Positions 1 to 10,969 of a stretch of 36,342 bases of DNA are shown here, piece after piece. The DNA is from Hypsibius dujardini (Eukaryota > Tardigrada > Eutardigrada > Parachela > Hypsibiidae). The translations under genes and the position numbers were made by a program. The notes beneath the pieces were generated by a model. The model did not search any database, was not told where the DNA came from, and saw only the letters and a list, made by a program, of their open reading frames with translations. The stretch spans positions 1-36,342 of the forward strand of contig LRSR01004069.1 of assembly GCA_001579985.1 (NCBI GenBank). Direction: 5' to 3'. Numbering within the stretch: the stretch's first letter is position 1; each line of letters starts with the position of its first letter.

Positions 1-2
1 AG

Positions 3-2819
3 GAAGAGGAAGACGTTGAAGATGAGGATGAAGTCGATGATGACGACGACGTGGAAGAGGACGATGAAGAGGAAGACGTTGAAGATGAGGATGAAGTTGA
101 AGATGAGGACGACGTTGAAGATGACGAGGAAGTAGATGAAGACGAAGACGATGACGATGTAGAAGACGACGATGATTTTGATGATGATGAAGAAGATGAT
201 GAAGTGGAGGAAGACGATGAGGTGGAAGAGGACGAGGAAGTTGATGAAGACGATGACGACGAGGATGTTGAAGACGAAGATGACGTCGATGATGACGAGG
301 ACGTTGAAGAGGAGGAGGAAGTAGATGAAGACGAAGACGATGAAGACGAAGATGAGGTTGACGAGGATGAGGAAGTAGAAGAAGACGATGAAAATATTGA
401 TGATTTAGAGGATGATGAAGATGAGGACGAGTCTGAGGAGGATGAGGAGATCGATGATTTGGATGAAGATGACGAGGACGAAGACTCGGATGATGAAGAG
501 GAAATTGACGATTTTGATGAAGAGGAGGAGGAGGAACTAGAGGTTTTGGATTCGGAAGACGATGATGATGAGGATGATTTCGACGAAAATGAAGACGATG
601 ATGAATCAGACGAAGATGAAGAACTCGATGATTTCGATAATGAAGAAGATTCTGAACTTGACGATTTTGATGAAGATGATGACGATGAAGATTCAGATGA
701 TGATGATGATGAAGAAGATCTAGATGATGATGAAGACGAAGAGGAGTCGGAGGAGGAGGAAGATGTTGATGATTTGGATGATGATGATGATGACGAACTT
801 GAAGTTTTTGAATCGGAAGACGAGGAAGACGAGGATGATTTTGAAGAAGATGAGGATGATGATGAATCAGACGAGGAAGCGGACGAGGATGATTTCGAGG
901 AGGATGAGGATGATGACGAATCAGACGAGGAAGAGGACGATGATGATTTGGACGAAGAAGAGGAAGAGGAGCTCGACGTTTTAGATTCGGAAGACTGAGA
1001 GGATGAAGAGGATTTCGAAGAAGAGGAAGAGGACGAAGACTCTGACGATGAGGATGAAGACGAGGATTTTGAGGACGAGGATGATGAGGAGCTCGACGTT
1101 TTAGACGAAGAAGAGGAAGATGAACTTGAGGTTTTAGATTCAGACGAATCGGATGATGACGATGACTGTGATGACGATGAAGAAGATTTGGAGGAAGACG
1201 ATTCTGACGAAGATGATGACTTAGAGGAAAAGCTTGACGAAGACGAATCAGAAGAAGAGTAAGAAGACGAGGACTTTGATGACGAAGAAGACGAAGAAGA
1301 AGCTGCGGATGATAACGCTGCCGAGCCGGCGGCGGACAAAGAAGATGATGATGATGATGATGAAATCGAAGATTCGGAAGATGATGATGAGGCTGAGGAG
1401 GAGGAGGAAGACGATGAAGAAGAAGAAGAAGAGGACGTTGACAAAGACAAAGATGTGGAAGATGAAGACGAAGTGGATGATGAAGATGACGTAGAAGAAG
1501 AAAGGGAGGTAGAAGATGAAGATGACGTCAATGATGATGATGAAGACGAGGATGAAGAGGATGAAGAAGAGATAGATGACGAGGAGGATATTGAAGATGA
1601 GGAAGATTCTGAGGATGATAACGACGAAGAAGAGGTTGAGGAGGAAGACGATGTGGATGAAGTTGAAGAAGAAGATGATGTGGATGATGAAGATGAGATG
1701 CTAGATGAAGACGAAATGGAAGAGGATGAGGAGGTAGAAGATGAAGATGAAGCCGATGATGATGATGAAGATGAAGATGAAGAAGATGACGAAGAAATAG
1801 ATGACGAGAAGGATGTTGAAGATGAGAAAGAATCTGAGGATGATGACGACGAAGAAGACGTTGATGAGGCGGACGACGAGGATGAAGTTGAAGAAGAAGA
1901 TGATGTTGATGATGAAGACGACGTGGACGAAGAATCAGACGACGAAGACGAGGAAGAGGACGTTGACGAAGACATGGATGTGGATGATGAAGACGAAGTG
2001 GATGACGAAGACGAAATGGAAGAGGATAAGGAGGTAGATGATGATGATGATGATGATGAGGATGATGAAGAAGATGACGAAGAAGAAGATGACGAGGATG
2101 ATGTTGAAGACGATGAAAATTCTGAGGAGGATGACGACGAAGAAGACGTTGAGGAGGAAGACGAAGAGGATGAGGTTGAAGAAGAGGATGATGTGGATGA
2201 TGAAGACGATGTTGACGAAGAATCAGACGACGAAGACGAGGAAGAAGACGTTGACGAAAACGAAGATGTGGAAGAAGATGATGATGTGGACGAGGAGGAA
2301 GACGATGAAGATGAAGAAGAGGTTATTGAAGATGAGGAGGCTGATGACGATGATGACGTCGAAGATGATGCAGACGCGGACGACGAAGATGAGGACGAGG
2401 AGGATAGCGAGGCTGAAGAGGACGATGACGCTGAAGAGGAAGAGGAAACTGAAGACGAAAACGACGACGATGAAGTAGATGAAGACGATGAGGCTGATGA
2501 TGAAGAAAATATGGAAGAAATGGACGAGGTTGAGGACGAGGATGAGACGGATGAAGACGATGAAACGGATGATGATGAAGATGAGGACGATGTTGATGAA
2601 CTAGAAGACGAAGAAGATGTAGAAGCAGCATTTGACGAGGATGACGCGGCTGAAGCAGAAGACGATGAAGATGACGAAGAAGAGGATGAGGCTGATGAGT
2701 CCACCGTGGATGAGGCTGTTGGAGACTCGTACGGAAGCGCTGCGAAAATAATTTGTTTTTTTGTGATGCAAGTGAAATTCGTGAAGTTGTCATATTACAA
2801 GCTTGATTGTTTTTTTTAA
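3..2819 (+). pseudogene. Asp/Glu-rich repeat reading frame, broken by two in-frame stops, open at left edge
   Basis: One frame (codons starting at position 3) reads almost only Asp and Glu, with scattered Val, Leu, Phe, Ser and Ile, for about 900 codons. It is interrupted only by TGA at 996-998 and TAA at 1260-1262, and the acidic frame continues unchanged after both. No ATG precedes the first block, so the frame enters from outside the window. Around 2700 the composition turns ordinary (Ser-Thr-Val-Asp-Glu-Ala, then Gly-Asp-Ser-Tyr-Gly) and the frame ends with TAA at 2817-2819. Motifs recur, such as ELEVLDSED, ELEVFESED and ELDVLDSED near 535, 797 and 970. Acidic proteins of this kind occur as histone chaperone tails, nucleolar proteins and matrix or biomineral proteins, but no folded domain is visible here. 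It could be a decayed gene, an acidic exon with assembly errors, or an expanded GAN microsatellite that happens to stay open. I cannot decide among these. Confidence 0.5.
1572..2290 (+). repeat. Higher-order tandem repeat inside the acidic region (288-bp unit)
   Basis: Blocks beginning near 1572, 1797 and 2085 repeat the same order of sub-motifs. Later anchors confirm the spacing: GAATCAGACGACGAAGACGA starts at 1932 and again at 2220, 288 bp apart. GACGAGAAGGATGTTGAAGA at 1803 corresponds to GACGAGGATGATGTTGAAGA at 2091, also 288 bp. The first block is shorter (225 bp), a difference of 63 bp or 21 codons. All spacings are multiples of three, so the acidic frame is kept. Confidence 0.7.
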
Positions 2820-3568
2820 TTTTTGTTCATTTCCTAGTGGCAACTTTGAAAAGGTTTTATGCGTACTTGCTGCTGTAACTCCGCCGACAGTAGGACCACC
2901 GACTCGAGGCCGGAAAACTTTCCTTCTTGTGACCAAATTCCTTGCATCTGAAATTTACGAAACGTGATGGGTTTTTAGATAAGCGTCAAGGTCAGTTTTC
3001 ACGTACTTTGATGCTTCAAATGTGGTTTGGTTATTATGCTACGACCACGCGCCGATTTTGTTGTTGCTTTCTGTTGACGGGGCAAATCCCGGGTTTGCAC
3101 GAGTATCACCGCGGTGATTAGCACGAATAAGAAAACTAGTTTACGCATTTCCGTAATCATTGTCCTGAACGAAAAAAAATGTATGCGAAAATAAAAACTG
3201 CCAACGCTATATTGAAGATTCTTTTCTATTTATTTCGGGCATATGCATCTGCGTAGCATTAAAAATTGGCAGCGGCAACCAACCCATATTGTATCGCTTC
3301 TTTTCAATAAAATAACGTATCTGGCAAGCATCACTCAAAAATTGCTGTTTGACGACATGGCCGCAAATTGTCGTTCAACAAAAAGAAACGCCATGGGCAT
3401 GACGGGGATGATTTAATGATAATAAAAATAAGAAAATGTTTGCGCATATATAGTGTTTTATATTCATAAGCACACTCCTGGTGTTTTACCAGTACGCTTT
3501 TATAAGCGGCATGACAAGCTTGAACTTGCATTTATTTGAACGAATGACCTGTAATAATGAAATTTTAA

Positions 3569-3748
3569 TCCAGTTTACACAAATGGAGAACGCGATTCCC
3601 ACCCAATACATACCAACCCGAAACCGACACATATGGCTCAATTGAAGCAAACGATTATGAGAATGATTTGAATTTACCCGAAGATCCCTTTGATATTATC
3701 CGGTTGCCCGAATGGTGCACAGCGGCGCGTTGTCTGGCGGAATTATGA
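3569..3748 (+). CDS. Possible exon or small acidic frame, unrecognised
   Basis: A 59-codon frame after a TAA at 3566 ends with TGA at 3746-3748. Its middle part is rich in Asp, Glu, Asn and Pro (residues such as EANDYENDLNLPEDPFD), with balanced codon use unlike the AT-rich surroundings. An AG that could act as splice acceptor (ATCCAG) lies at 3568-3573. No start codon or neighbouring exon could be assigned, and I recognise no domain. It may be a chance frame or the remnant of a longer gene. Confidence 0.18.
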   Translation, partial: SSLHKWRTRFPPNTYQPETDTYGSIEANDYENDLNLPEDPFDIIRLPEWCTAARCLAEL

Positions 3749-5089
3749 ATGTACTGAATTAATATCTTTCTCATCGGGCGTCCAGCAGCTTGCGCTACAG
3801 CATAAAAGAGTAGAGAAGCTCGGCTCCAACGTTATATAAAAGCGCTAAGAACTGAAAGAGTAAGTTGATTGTTATTTTAGAGACTATTTGATAAAGTTAC
3901 ATTACTAGGATCTGAATAACTTTTATCAGAATACCTTAAAGAGAACATCATATGCTTGTTTGCTTAATTAGTTTGCAACGCGCCAGTAATTTTTTTTAAA
4001 CCGTAAACATTTGTACCGTTTCCTTCGTTCATTTCCTCACATAAGTTCTTCCGGTTAAAAATAATGTAGATACATGTACATGTTTTTATGTTTCGTTTCT
4101 AATATAATTTGAAAATCAAAATTTTTTGAAAATTTAAGATCTGAAAAAACCACTTGAAAATTGTTGAACATTCAAAATCTGAAGAACCATTTGACATAGT
4201 CAAAAGATCAAACGTACTGTGCTCTTGCAATTTTAACCGTCGGTTATACTCCTTGGATGTTCGCAGCTTCGTGTGCGGTAGTGTGAGTGCTCTCTTAGCA
4301 CAGAGGCACTCGTGACGGGAGCTTGGCTAAACCGATTATTGTAAGCATGAAAGTACGGTAATTTTGTCATCTGTATGGCCATTTTAGTTTTGGCAATGAC
4401 AGTTGTCCCAACTTAACATAGCGCATTAGATGCTCCACTTCCCACTTGGCCGAACCTAACTGACCTAACCGGGCGTAAGAAATGAACCGACAATGTTGCG
4501 TTTACATTTCAGGGCGTAAAAGAGCTGAAACAATTGTGACCAATTTGAATGTCATGATAGAGAAAAAAATTGGCCACTTCCTATCGAATTTATGCAATGG
4601 TGGTGAACTCAATGGCCGATTAGCATGTCAGCCGATCGGGCCTTTGCCCCAGACCCGGAAATTTAGCTCGGGGTCCGGGAGTCCCACCTCCCAAAAACTT
4701 TGGATGTAAAGATTTGGTCGGTTTAGTTTTCAATCCGAATTGAACTGGATTCACGACCTCTGCGGTGAAGAAACGGTGGGGTTCGCGCTATTTAAAATAA
4801 GCGACCACGACGTTTCATTAGCAGTTTCGTACCACTTAAAAGTATGTTTAGGGATTAGATTTCTCTCTGGCAATCACTGAACAGTAATGCTGCACACCCT
4901 ACCCAAACAACAGTAAAGAAAGCGAACTGTGGCAGCACTTATTCTATTTTGGCTTTGGGAAAAAATTTAGAGATTAACAAACCGATTCGAATACACTTAT
5001 CATGATGCAATATGCCTGAACTAAGCCAAATGAAAGAGCGGCGCATAAGCGCTAAACACGACCTCCCCATAATCACGATGTCGATTTAG

Positions 5090-5345
5090 TTGAACCGTTT
5101 CTACCAGTCAATGAACTAGGTGAACCAACATTTCATAATCTGGCAGAATCAAAAAAATCAATTGAATCATTGGCTTCTGAACCGGCTGCACAGCGCCAAT
5201 ATTTACTAAATCGGTTAAACAGAGGCTGAACTAAATGAACTGGACTGAAAACTTTCTGAACAGGCTGAACCGACCACTATGAACCGGCTTAATTTAGGAG
5301 AAAGTAGCGCAACGCGTACACACGGTTTGCATTAGTTGAGCTGGT
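5090..5345 (+). repeat. Degenerate tandem array of a GAACTGGCTGAAC-like motif
   Basis: Short variants such as GAACCGTTT, GAACTAGGTGAACC, GGCTGAACTAAATGAACTGG and GAACAGGCTGAACCG recur without a fixed period. A related array on the opposite strand (GGTTCAGTTGGTTCAGTTG type) lies at 24795-24975. It looks like an old, decayed minisatellite or transposon interior. Confidence 0.45.
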
Positions 5346-7481
5346 AGATCAACCGAACACATCCGGACCAGCGAAACAAACTTATTATGAACGACCTGCC
5401 TGTTTGTCTGCTTATTTTTCTGTCTGTTTGTCTAATCATTATATGGAATTTTCGGTTGATTTGGACAATTTTTTTCGAAACCTTGGTTCATAAAACCCTT
5501 ATAATAATAATTCGCGTCATAAGAATAATCTACAGCCATTACAGCTGTTAGTAATGCTTAAGAATTAATTTAAACGCAAGCAGGTCTTCAAGACCTTCGC
5601 ATACTGATTGCCCACATGCTACCCACAAAGGTTTTGTATTGAATTGTGAAAGGGAATTCCAAGCTGAATAGAGAAGAAACAAGAACAGAAACTGTAGTAG
5701 TTATGGCAAGATTATCTTGCTATGGTAACTGTTTGCAATACCTTTTGACAATCGTTCGATATTATCCTTTCCCCATTGTTCCACACTATAATCGCCCTTT
5801 CATTATTCTCCAACCCCATTGGCTTGATAAATTGCGTTGCAGTAAGCGTCGCACTACATAGACAACAAATTAGAACTGAAATTCAGAATAGAAATTCGAC
5901 TTTTTACTCGACACTCATCCTTAAGCACGTGGGCTTCATTAACATTTTCCGCTTAAAATTAAAAGTTTTTTGTTAATACTTCCTACATTTTTGTGGTGGT
6001 ATTGTTGACATAAGCTCTTATGCAACTGGTACAAGTACTTGCTTGTTATACGGAAAGCAAACTGATCGCTCCTCAGCGGACGAGGGAGATTTAGCAATTC
6101 TCTCTTCTTCAATTTTCTCTGCAGGAAGTCGGTATTAACTAATTACTAAGTGCTGTCTACTCTTACTATTCAGTTCACTTAAGGATTCATCATGTCTCCC
6201 GCAGTATTTTGCACAACATTTTCCCTAAAAAAGAATTGAGTGGCAATTTATAAGAGCATTTTAAGATTCTGGTTTACGTAGGAATCTCGTACTCGAGATA
6301 TTCAGATGAGCTTAATCCCCAAAACTCGCACCTTCCAAACTTGAGTTTTTAAAATGCATTTATCTGGAAGTTAAACGATGGCAGGAAGACGTAAAGCAGG
6401 ATGGACGGAAAAAGACGCAAAGAGACAGGCAGACCAGCGCACAGGCAGTCAAAAAGGCAGACATGAAACCAAAGTATAATTAAGGGCACAGGAAGGAAAC
6501 TGAGAACAGGTTTTAATTCAAAACAAAATATTGATACTTTTTCGCTTAATGAAACATATATAATACATGGATTGCAGTGCACACATCTCAGAGAGCTTAG
6601 GCAAAGCGTATAAAACTGAAAAAAACGTGGCTGTTCATAACGAGACTGTACGGTACTCTGGACCGACACCTCAGAACTGTCTGCAGATATGCGCGAAAGC
6701 AATTCAAATGGAGGCCACGCGATCTTACTAAATATGGTCTCCATGACATATAAAAAAGAACATATATCCGGAAAACCAGTAAAACTTCATAACAGACATC
6801 CCCCCCCCCGGCACCGCCCTGAAAACAAAGAAGTGTCAGTCCTAACAGGAATGGTTTGTGAGATGTGTTTAACGTTTAGAGCTAATTCCACTATGCTTGG
6901 AACGTAACCATTGTCTCATGACTGTTTCTGCAATCCTGACTGAAATAGTCCTTCATGTATGGCTTAAAGCTTACGCAATAAATATTTGTAAGTCTGGCAA
7001 TGGAACGCGTGCAGTTGATATGTATGTGTTTCCGATCAAATTAATCGAGGACCTTAAGTTTTTAGTAGAGCTTTTTGCATACATGTGGCTGCAGTCTTAT
7101 CCAGACCAATTATGAGCCACGTTTTTCCTGAGAACGTGGCTCGAACTCGGTGCGAACAGGATTGCGGCCATATGTGCACTACTACCAATAAACAAGGTTC
7201 GAGGTCCATTTCCGCATGAAGCGAGCTAGATAAGGGCAGAAGGAATCTTGCAATCGACTATCCATCTTTAAAGCTTTATCAAAACGAGTTGTTTTGTGCG
7301 GCAAATGGATATGAACAGTCAATCTGTCAACTGTCTGCCAGAATACTTTTCTGGCAATATTTGTGAATTTTCTATGTACTGTAGGCGTGCGATAGATTCA
7401 ATCAGTAAACTGAATCTACTGTATACTTAAATTTAGGAATGCGCGCACGAATGTACGCGCACCAAGGGTTAGAATCGTAGA

Positions 7482-7766
7482 TTAATATGTTGCATTGATA
7501 GAAACTAGCGCTCGAGTGCAGTATTTAAAATTTATTCGAAGGATGGTGCAAGCTACAATGTTGAAATGGTTTTGATACGGAACTCTGAGCAGATTCATTA
7601 CTAGTTTTTTGCCATAACAGCGAACAGGCTTCATTACAAACATTGAATAGTTTTCGAATGGTTGCCGCACAAACTGAGCGCTGATAGCGAGCGACAATAA
7701 AACCATAAATAACAAAAACACCACCACTTCAGCTCGAACTAACTTTAAAACAAATTGAAACATCAT
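7482..7766 (-). CDS. Hypothetical small protein with N-terminal hydrophobic helix
   Basis: A 94-codon frame begins with two ATGs (7766 and 7763). Residues about 12-31 form a strong hydrophobic stretch (VVVFLLFMVLLSLAIS) followed by a polar, basic remainder with three cysteines. This would suit a signal peptide or a type II signal anchor, like the N-termini of the three better-supported genes in the window. I found no splice sites, domain, or poly(A) signal to support it, and A+T-rich DNA often gives hydrophobic chance frames. Treat it as a weak candidate. Confidence 0.22.
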   Translation of the reverse strand: MMFQFVLKLVRAEVVVFLLFMVLLSLAISAQFVRQPFENYSMFVMKPVRCYGKKLVMNLLRVPYQNHFNIVACTILRINFKYCTRALVSINATY

Positions 7767-9404
7767 GCAAGAATACTTCCTCGGGTCGTGGTCTAGAATG
7801 GCTGAATTCGCTTTTTACAATGGGCTCAGTGGGTTGATTGGTTCATTGTTGGATTGGACTTACAATTTCCTAGAAGTTGTGCTTTCCTAACAAGTAATTC
7901 TTTTCAGAGGTTCCTTTAGAATCATTAGATGTCAGAATCAGGACCCCCGATAGCAGAGCTAGGGTTGGGCGCGTGCACTTCTTGAAATGATGAAAAATAA
8001 GTCTAGATTACGAAAAAGGACTGATTTGAGTCTCGGGTTGGGGAGGGTCACCGGGGCCATGTCGGGGGAGGGAATTAGAGGATGTGATGCACATCGTTAC
8101 GGGGAAAACTGAGTACTGTCATCACAAGACAAGGAAAACTAAAGACAGCAATATTTAGCTGATTTAGTGCTTTACACAAAACAAATGGGGTTTTCTCCAT
8201 TTAAGAATCAGATGAGTACGTACACACCAAACCGTCGGATGACTGGAAATCAACAATATCTCATGTCGTTTTTACATACATACATAAGGTTTTTGTAGTT
8301 CATTTTCGATTTGCGGCCTTCAGGGAGGTCTTCAAAGTGGCTGCTGTTTTTATTGACCGGAAAAACTTTCCGATTTCATCAAGACGAGTGAGTCAATCCT
8401 AAACAGTTCTGGCATTAACGTCGTTGAACTGACAGGTGACAACCATGGGAATAAAACGTACAAAAAGAGCATTGGGATGTTCCTCCTGTAACAGCGCCTA
8501 AACGCCTGCACCCGTCCAGCCATGTTGAGGGATTTCCAAAAATTGCACCAAAAGGCGCCGGCCGATAGGCGCAAATAATATAAAAGACTTCATGGAAGGG
8601 GATAAAAATGCAAGTCTTTTCACCTTTCTGCTTCTGACCCGTTTCAGCAGGTTTAAATTTTACTAACAATTTTCGTTTGCCCTTATTAACCAATTACGTC
8701 CCGCAAAATATTTTAATGACCATGCACATTTTTGGGATTGACCATTGGTGCGCTTGTTAGCTCTGCTCGCGAGTTGGTCAATGAAATTTTTGACGGGTCG
8801 GATGGTTAAGAGAATTCAACCTGAGGAGAAGAAGACAGGGAACACAAAGACTAATAGTCCAGACACACACAGGTTGGGTGAACCCTTTAATTTGGTGGTC
8901 TAAGTATCTTATCCAGAGTGAACAGGGCGAGCAGTGTCAACATCGTGGATAGCGTGGACAGCGTAAAAAAGTATTAATTGTGTTATAAGGCCGTATAACT
9001 TTTTGTCATCCCTCCAGATATCCTATCCCAGATGGAAACTGATCAGGGAAAATCGCATTTAGTAAACCCTTTTTCTCTGCAATTTTCGCGCGATTTCAAA
9101 TATACCCTGGGTATATGTCATTGAAAAAATGATATTATTGAAGATTAAAAATAGAGAATTTTCAGTATTAATTGCGAAAGCTTATTTCCATAATCTGATT
9201 TTTGAAAAATTAAAAACGCCGGCTTCCGCTGCAACTGAATAGATCCCGAATTTTCACGGATTTAACGATTGTATGTACTAACTTTTCTTTCTTTCCTCCG
9301 AGATGCAGGTCAAGGAGGCAATGGGAGAATCGTACTTCCTTGCTTATAATTGTTTCTTCCTTCTAAATTTCCATCCTCGACACATTCGAATCGAGGGATG
9401 ATGT
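7767..9404. other. No gene seen
   Basis: Overlapping short frames on the minus strand at 8350-8693 have no recognisable product. The stretch contains no clear inverted or tandem repeat that I could pair by eye. Confidence 0.5.
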
Positions 9405-10969
9405 ATCCCGGCGCCAAACTTTCTGACCATTCTACGGGAGAAAGCATGTACTCATGAGATCTGGTTCAGAACTGGCCCAGAATACCCCAAATTGGGCAAG
9501 AAATGACGAGAATGCTCCTCACAAATTTTTTTCGGATTTTCTGGCCAGAACCAAGTGAGAATTTGGTGAGAATCACACGAGAGTAACGCGAGGAAAATTT
9601 CGCTAGATTTTGACCAGAATTAAACAAAACTTTCTGGCCAGAAATTCATCCGTTATTTTTCTCAAGATTCTTAGCTCGAGGTTTTCCTAGAAGTTGGGTG
9701 GATTTCAAGGGGACATATTTTTACAAGAAGGCTCATTCTAATTTCTGTCAGCTAAATTTTTCCAAGCATCGCTAGAGTCAGGGTCGTGTGCACTTTTTCG
9801 ACTCTTGCTTGCTGCAATTTCCTACTTGCAGCGACTGATACTACCGTACTTCGTACTTCATACATATTTCAAATTTTTTGCTGCTGTTGCTATCTGTTGC
9901 AATACAACTCTGAATCATGCACTTTGGAATATGATGCCAGTATTAATCTGCCTACTGGCGTAACAAGTAAGGAGAAGCGCTGTGAAGTTGTTCATTAAAG
10001 TGTTCGACGGATGGAATATTAATTTACTCCTTCTCTTTAGGTTCCTCAAAAAATATTTCCCATGTATGGAGAACCAGCATATCCACATTAGGCATGGTTT
10101 GCCAAAAGAGTATAACGGCATTCATAGTGAGCCAAGAAGATAACAAGCCGATCCGAATTCAGCGACAATCAACCAGTCAAGAAAACGACCAGGCAGACAA
10201 ATAGACAAACAGTCAAGAATACGAGCAGGCAGACAAATAGACAAACAGTCAAGAAAGCAAAAATTAAGAGGACAGAAAGACAGGCAGACAGACAGACAGA
10301 CAGGCAGGCAGGCATATGTATGAACTGACACAAGCGGGAGTCGCTATTGCACGAACAAGAAAACAGATCGATACACTCTAGATGGATAGATGTGGACAGT
10401 AAACATTTACTGGATTATTTTTTAGGAACTCATCACAATCCGGAAAAGGTGCTACACAAGTAAATAAAAAATGAACATTGTTCTTTATTTTGGTCGCGTT
10501 ATCTGAAGTTTTGTTTTCTGTCTGAATTGATTGCAGACAATTTTCGAACGTGAATAATAACGTCTGTTTTGATAAAGGGTTCTCCGTTCTTTTCCTGAGT
10601 TTGCTATTTATGCATTTCCGGTCGCTGTTGTCTCAGAGGCGTGGTTTGCGTTGGTTCTTTGACCAATTAAAACAAGACGGTACTTCATTGTTATTGGTTT
10701 ATACTTCACGAGATTTAACGATAACAGTTAATTGGGCAATGGCTGAATGGCGGCAGAATGTTTTTGACGAATTGTAATTGACCATTCTGATGAAATCTGA
10801 CGGAGATCTCGTCAGATACTTTTCATAAATTTCTAGCGAGAACTGCCGGATTTCTCACCCAACACTCTTGCCCAGAATAGTACGTTAATTTCGTCAGATC
10901 TCGTGAGACAGTATATGGAAGGATTTCACCAGATCTGGGCCAGATCTGACAAAAATTTGGCGCTGGGAT
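9405..10969. mobile_element. Non-autonomous DNA transposon with imperfect TIRs
   Basis: The left end reads ATCCCGGCGCCAAACTTT (9405 onward). The right end, read on the minus strand from 10969, is ATCCCAGCGCCAAATTTT, so 16 of 18 bases match. Both sub-terminal zones are dense in variants of TCTGGCCAGAA (near 9541, 9613, 9642 and 10935), which is typical of transposase-binding sub-terminal repeats. The 1,565-bp interior has no transposase-like frame; the small frame at 10550-10777 shows no motif. No convincing target duplication is visible, so the superfamily is left open. The interior also holds the tandem array at 10150-10316. Confidence 0.5.
10150..10316 (+). repeat. CAGGCAGACA simple/tandem repeat array
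   Basis: A 36-bp unit (CAGGCAGACAAATAGACAAA plus a spacer with AGTCAAGAA) occurs at 10190 and 10226, followed by a pure CAGA/CAGG tetranucleotide run at 10273-10316. The minus-strand frame across it (Cys-Leu-Pro-Val-Cys-Leu type) is a translation of the repeat, not a gene. Confidence 0.8.

Larger units (their letters stand above)
2820..7481. other. Long stretch without a supported gene
   Basis: Apart from the small candidate frame at 3569-3748 and the degenerate repeat at 5090-5345, I see no coding exon, RNA gene or clear transposon. Open frames here (for example minus strand 6349-6744 and plus strand 4482-4709) show no family resemblance and no splice context. A C-homopolymer run lies near 6800, and CAGGCAGAC-type simple sequence near 6425 matches the longer array at 10150-10316. 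Confidence 0.5.

Noticed and set aside
996-998. TGA in the acidic frame as a selenocysteine codon
   Set aside because: No selenoprotein context and no visible SECIS-type structure, and a second stop of another type (TAA) follows at 1260.
2323-2793. 156-codon minus-strand frame rich in His, Leu, Pro and Arg
   Set aside because: It is the exact complement of the Asp/Glu codon array. Its composition is dictated by that repeat.
6349-6744. 131-codon minus-strand frame with hydrophobic parts
   Set aside because: Part of it translates CAGGCAGAC simple sequence. There is no ordered domain or splice context.
10150-10316. CRISPR-like array
   Set aside because: The units are simple CAGA/CAGG sequence with no unique spacers, and the genome is eukaryotic.
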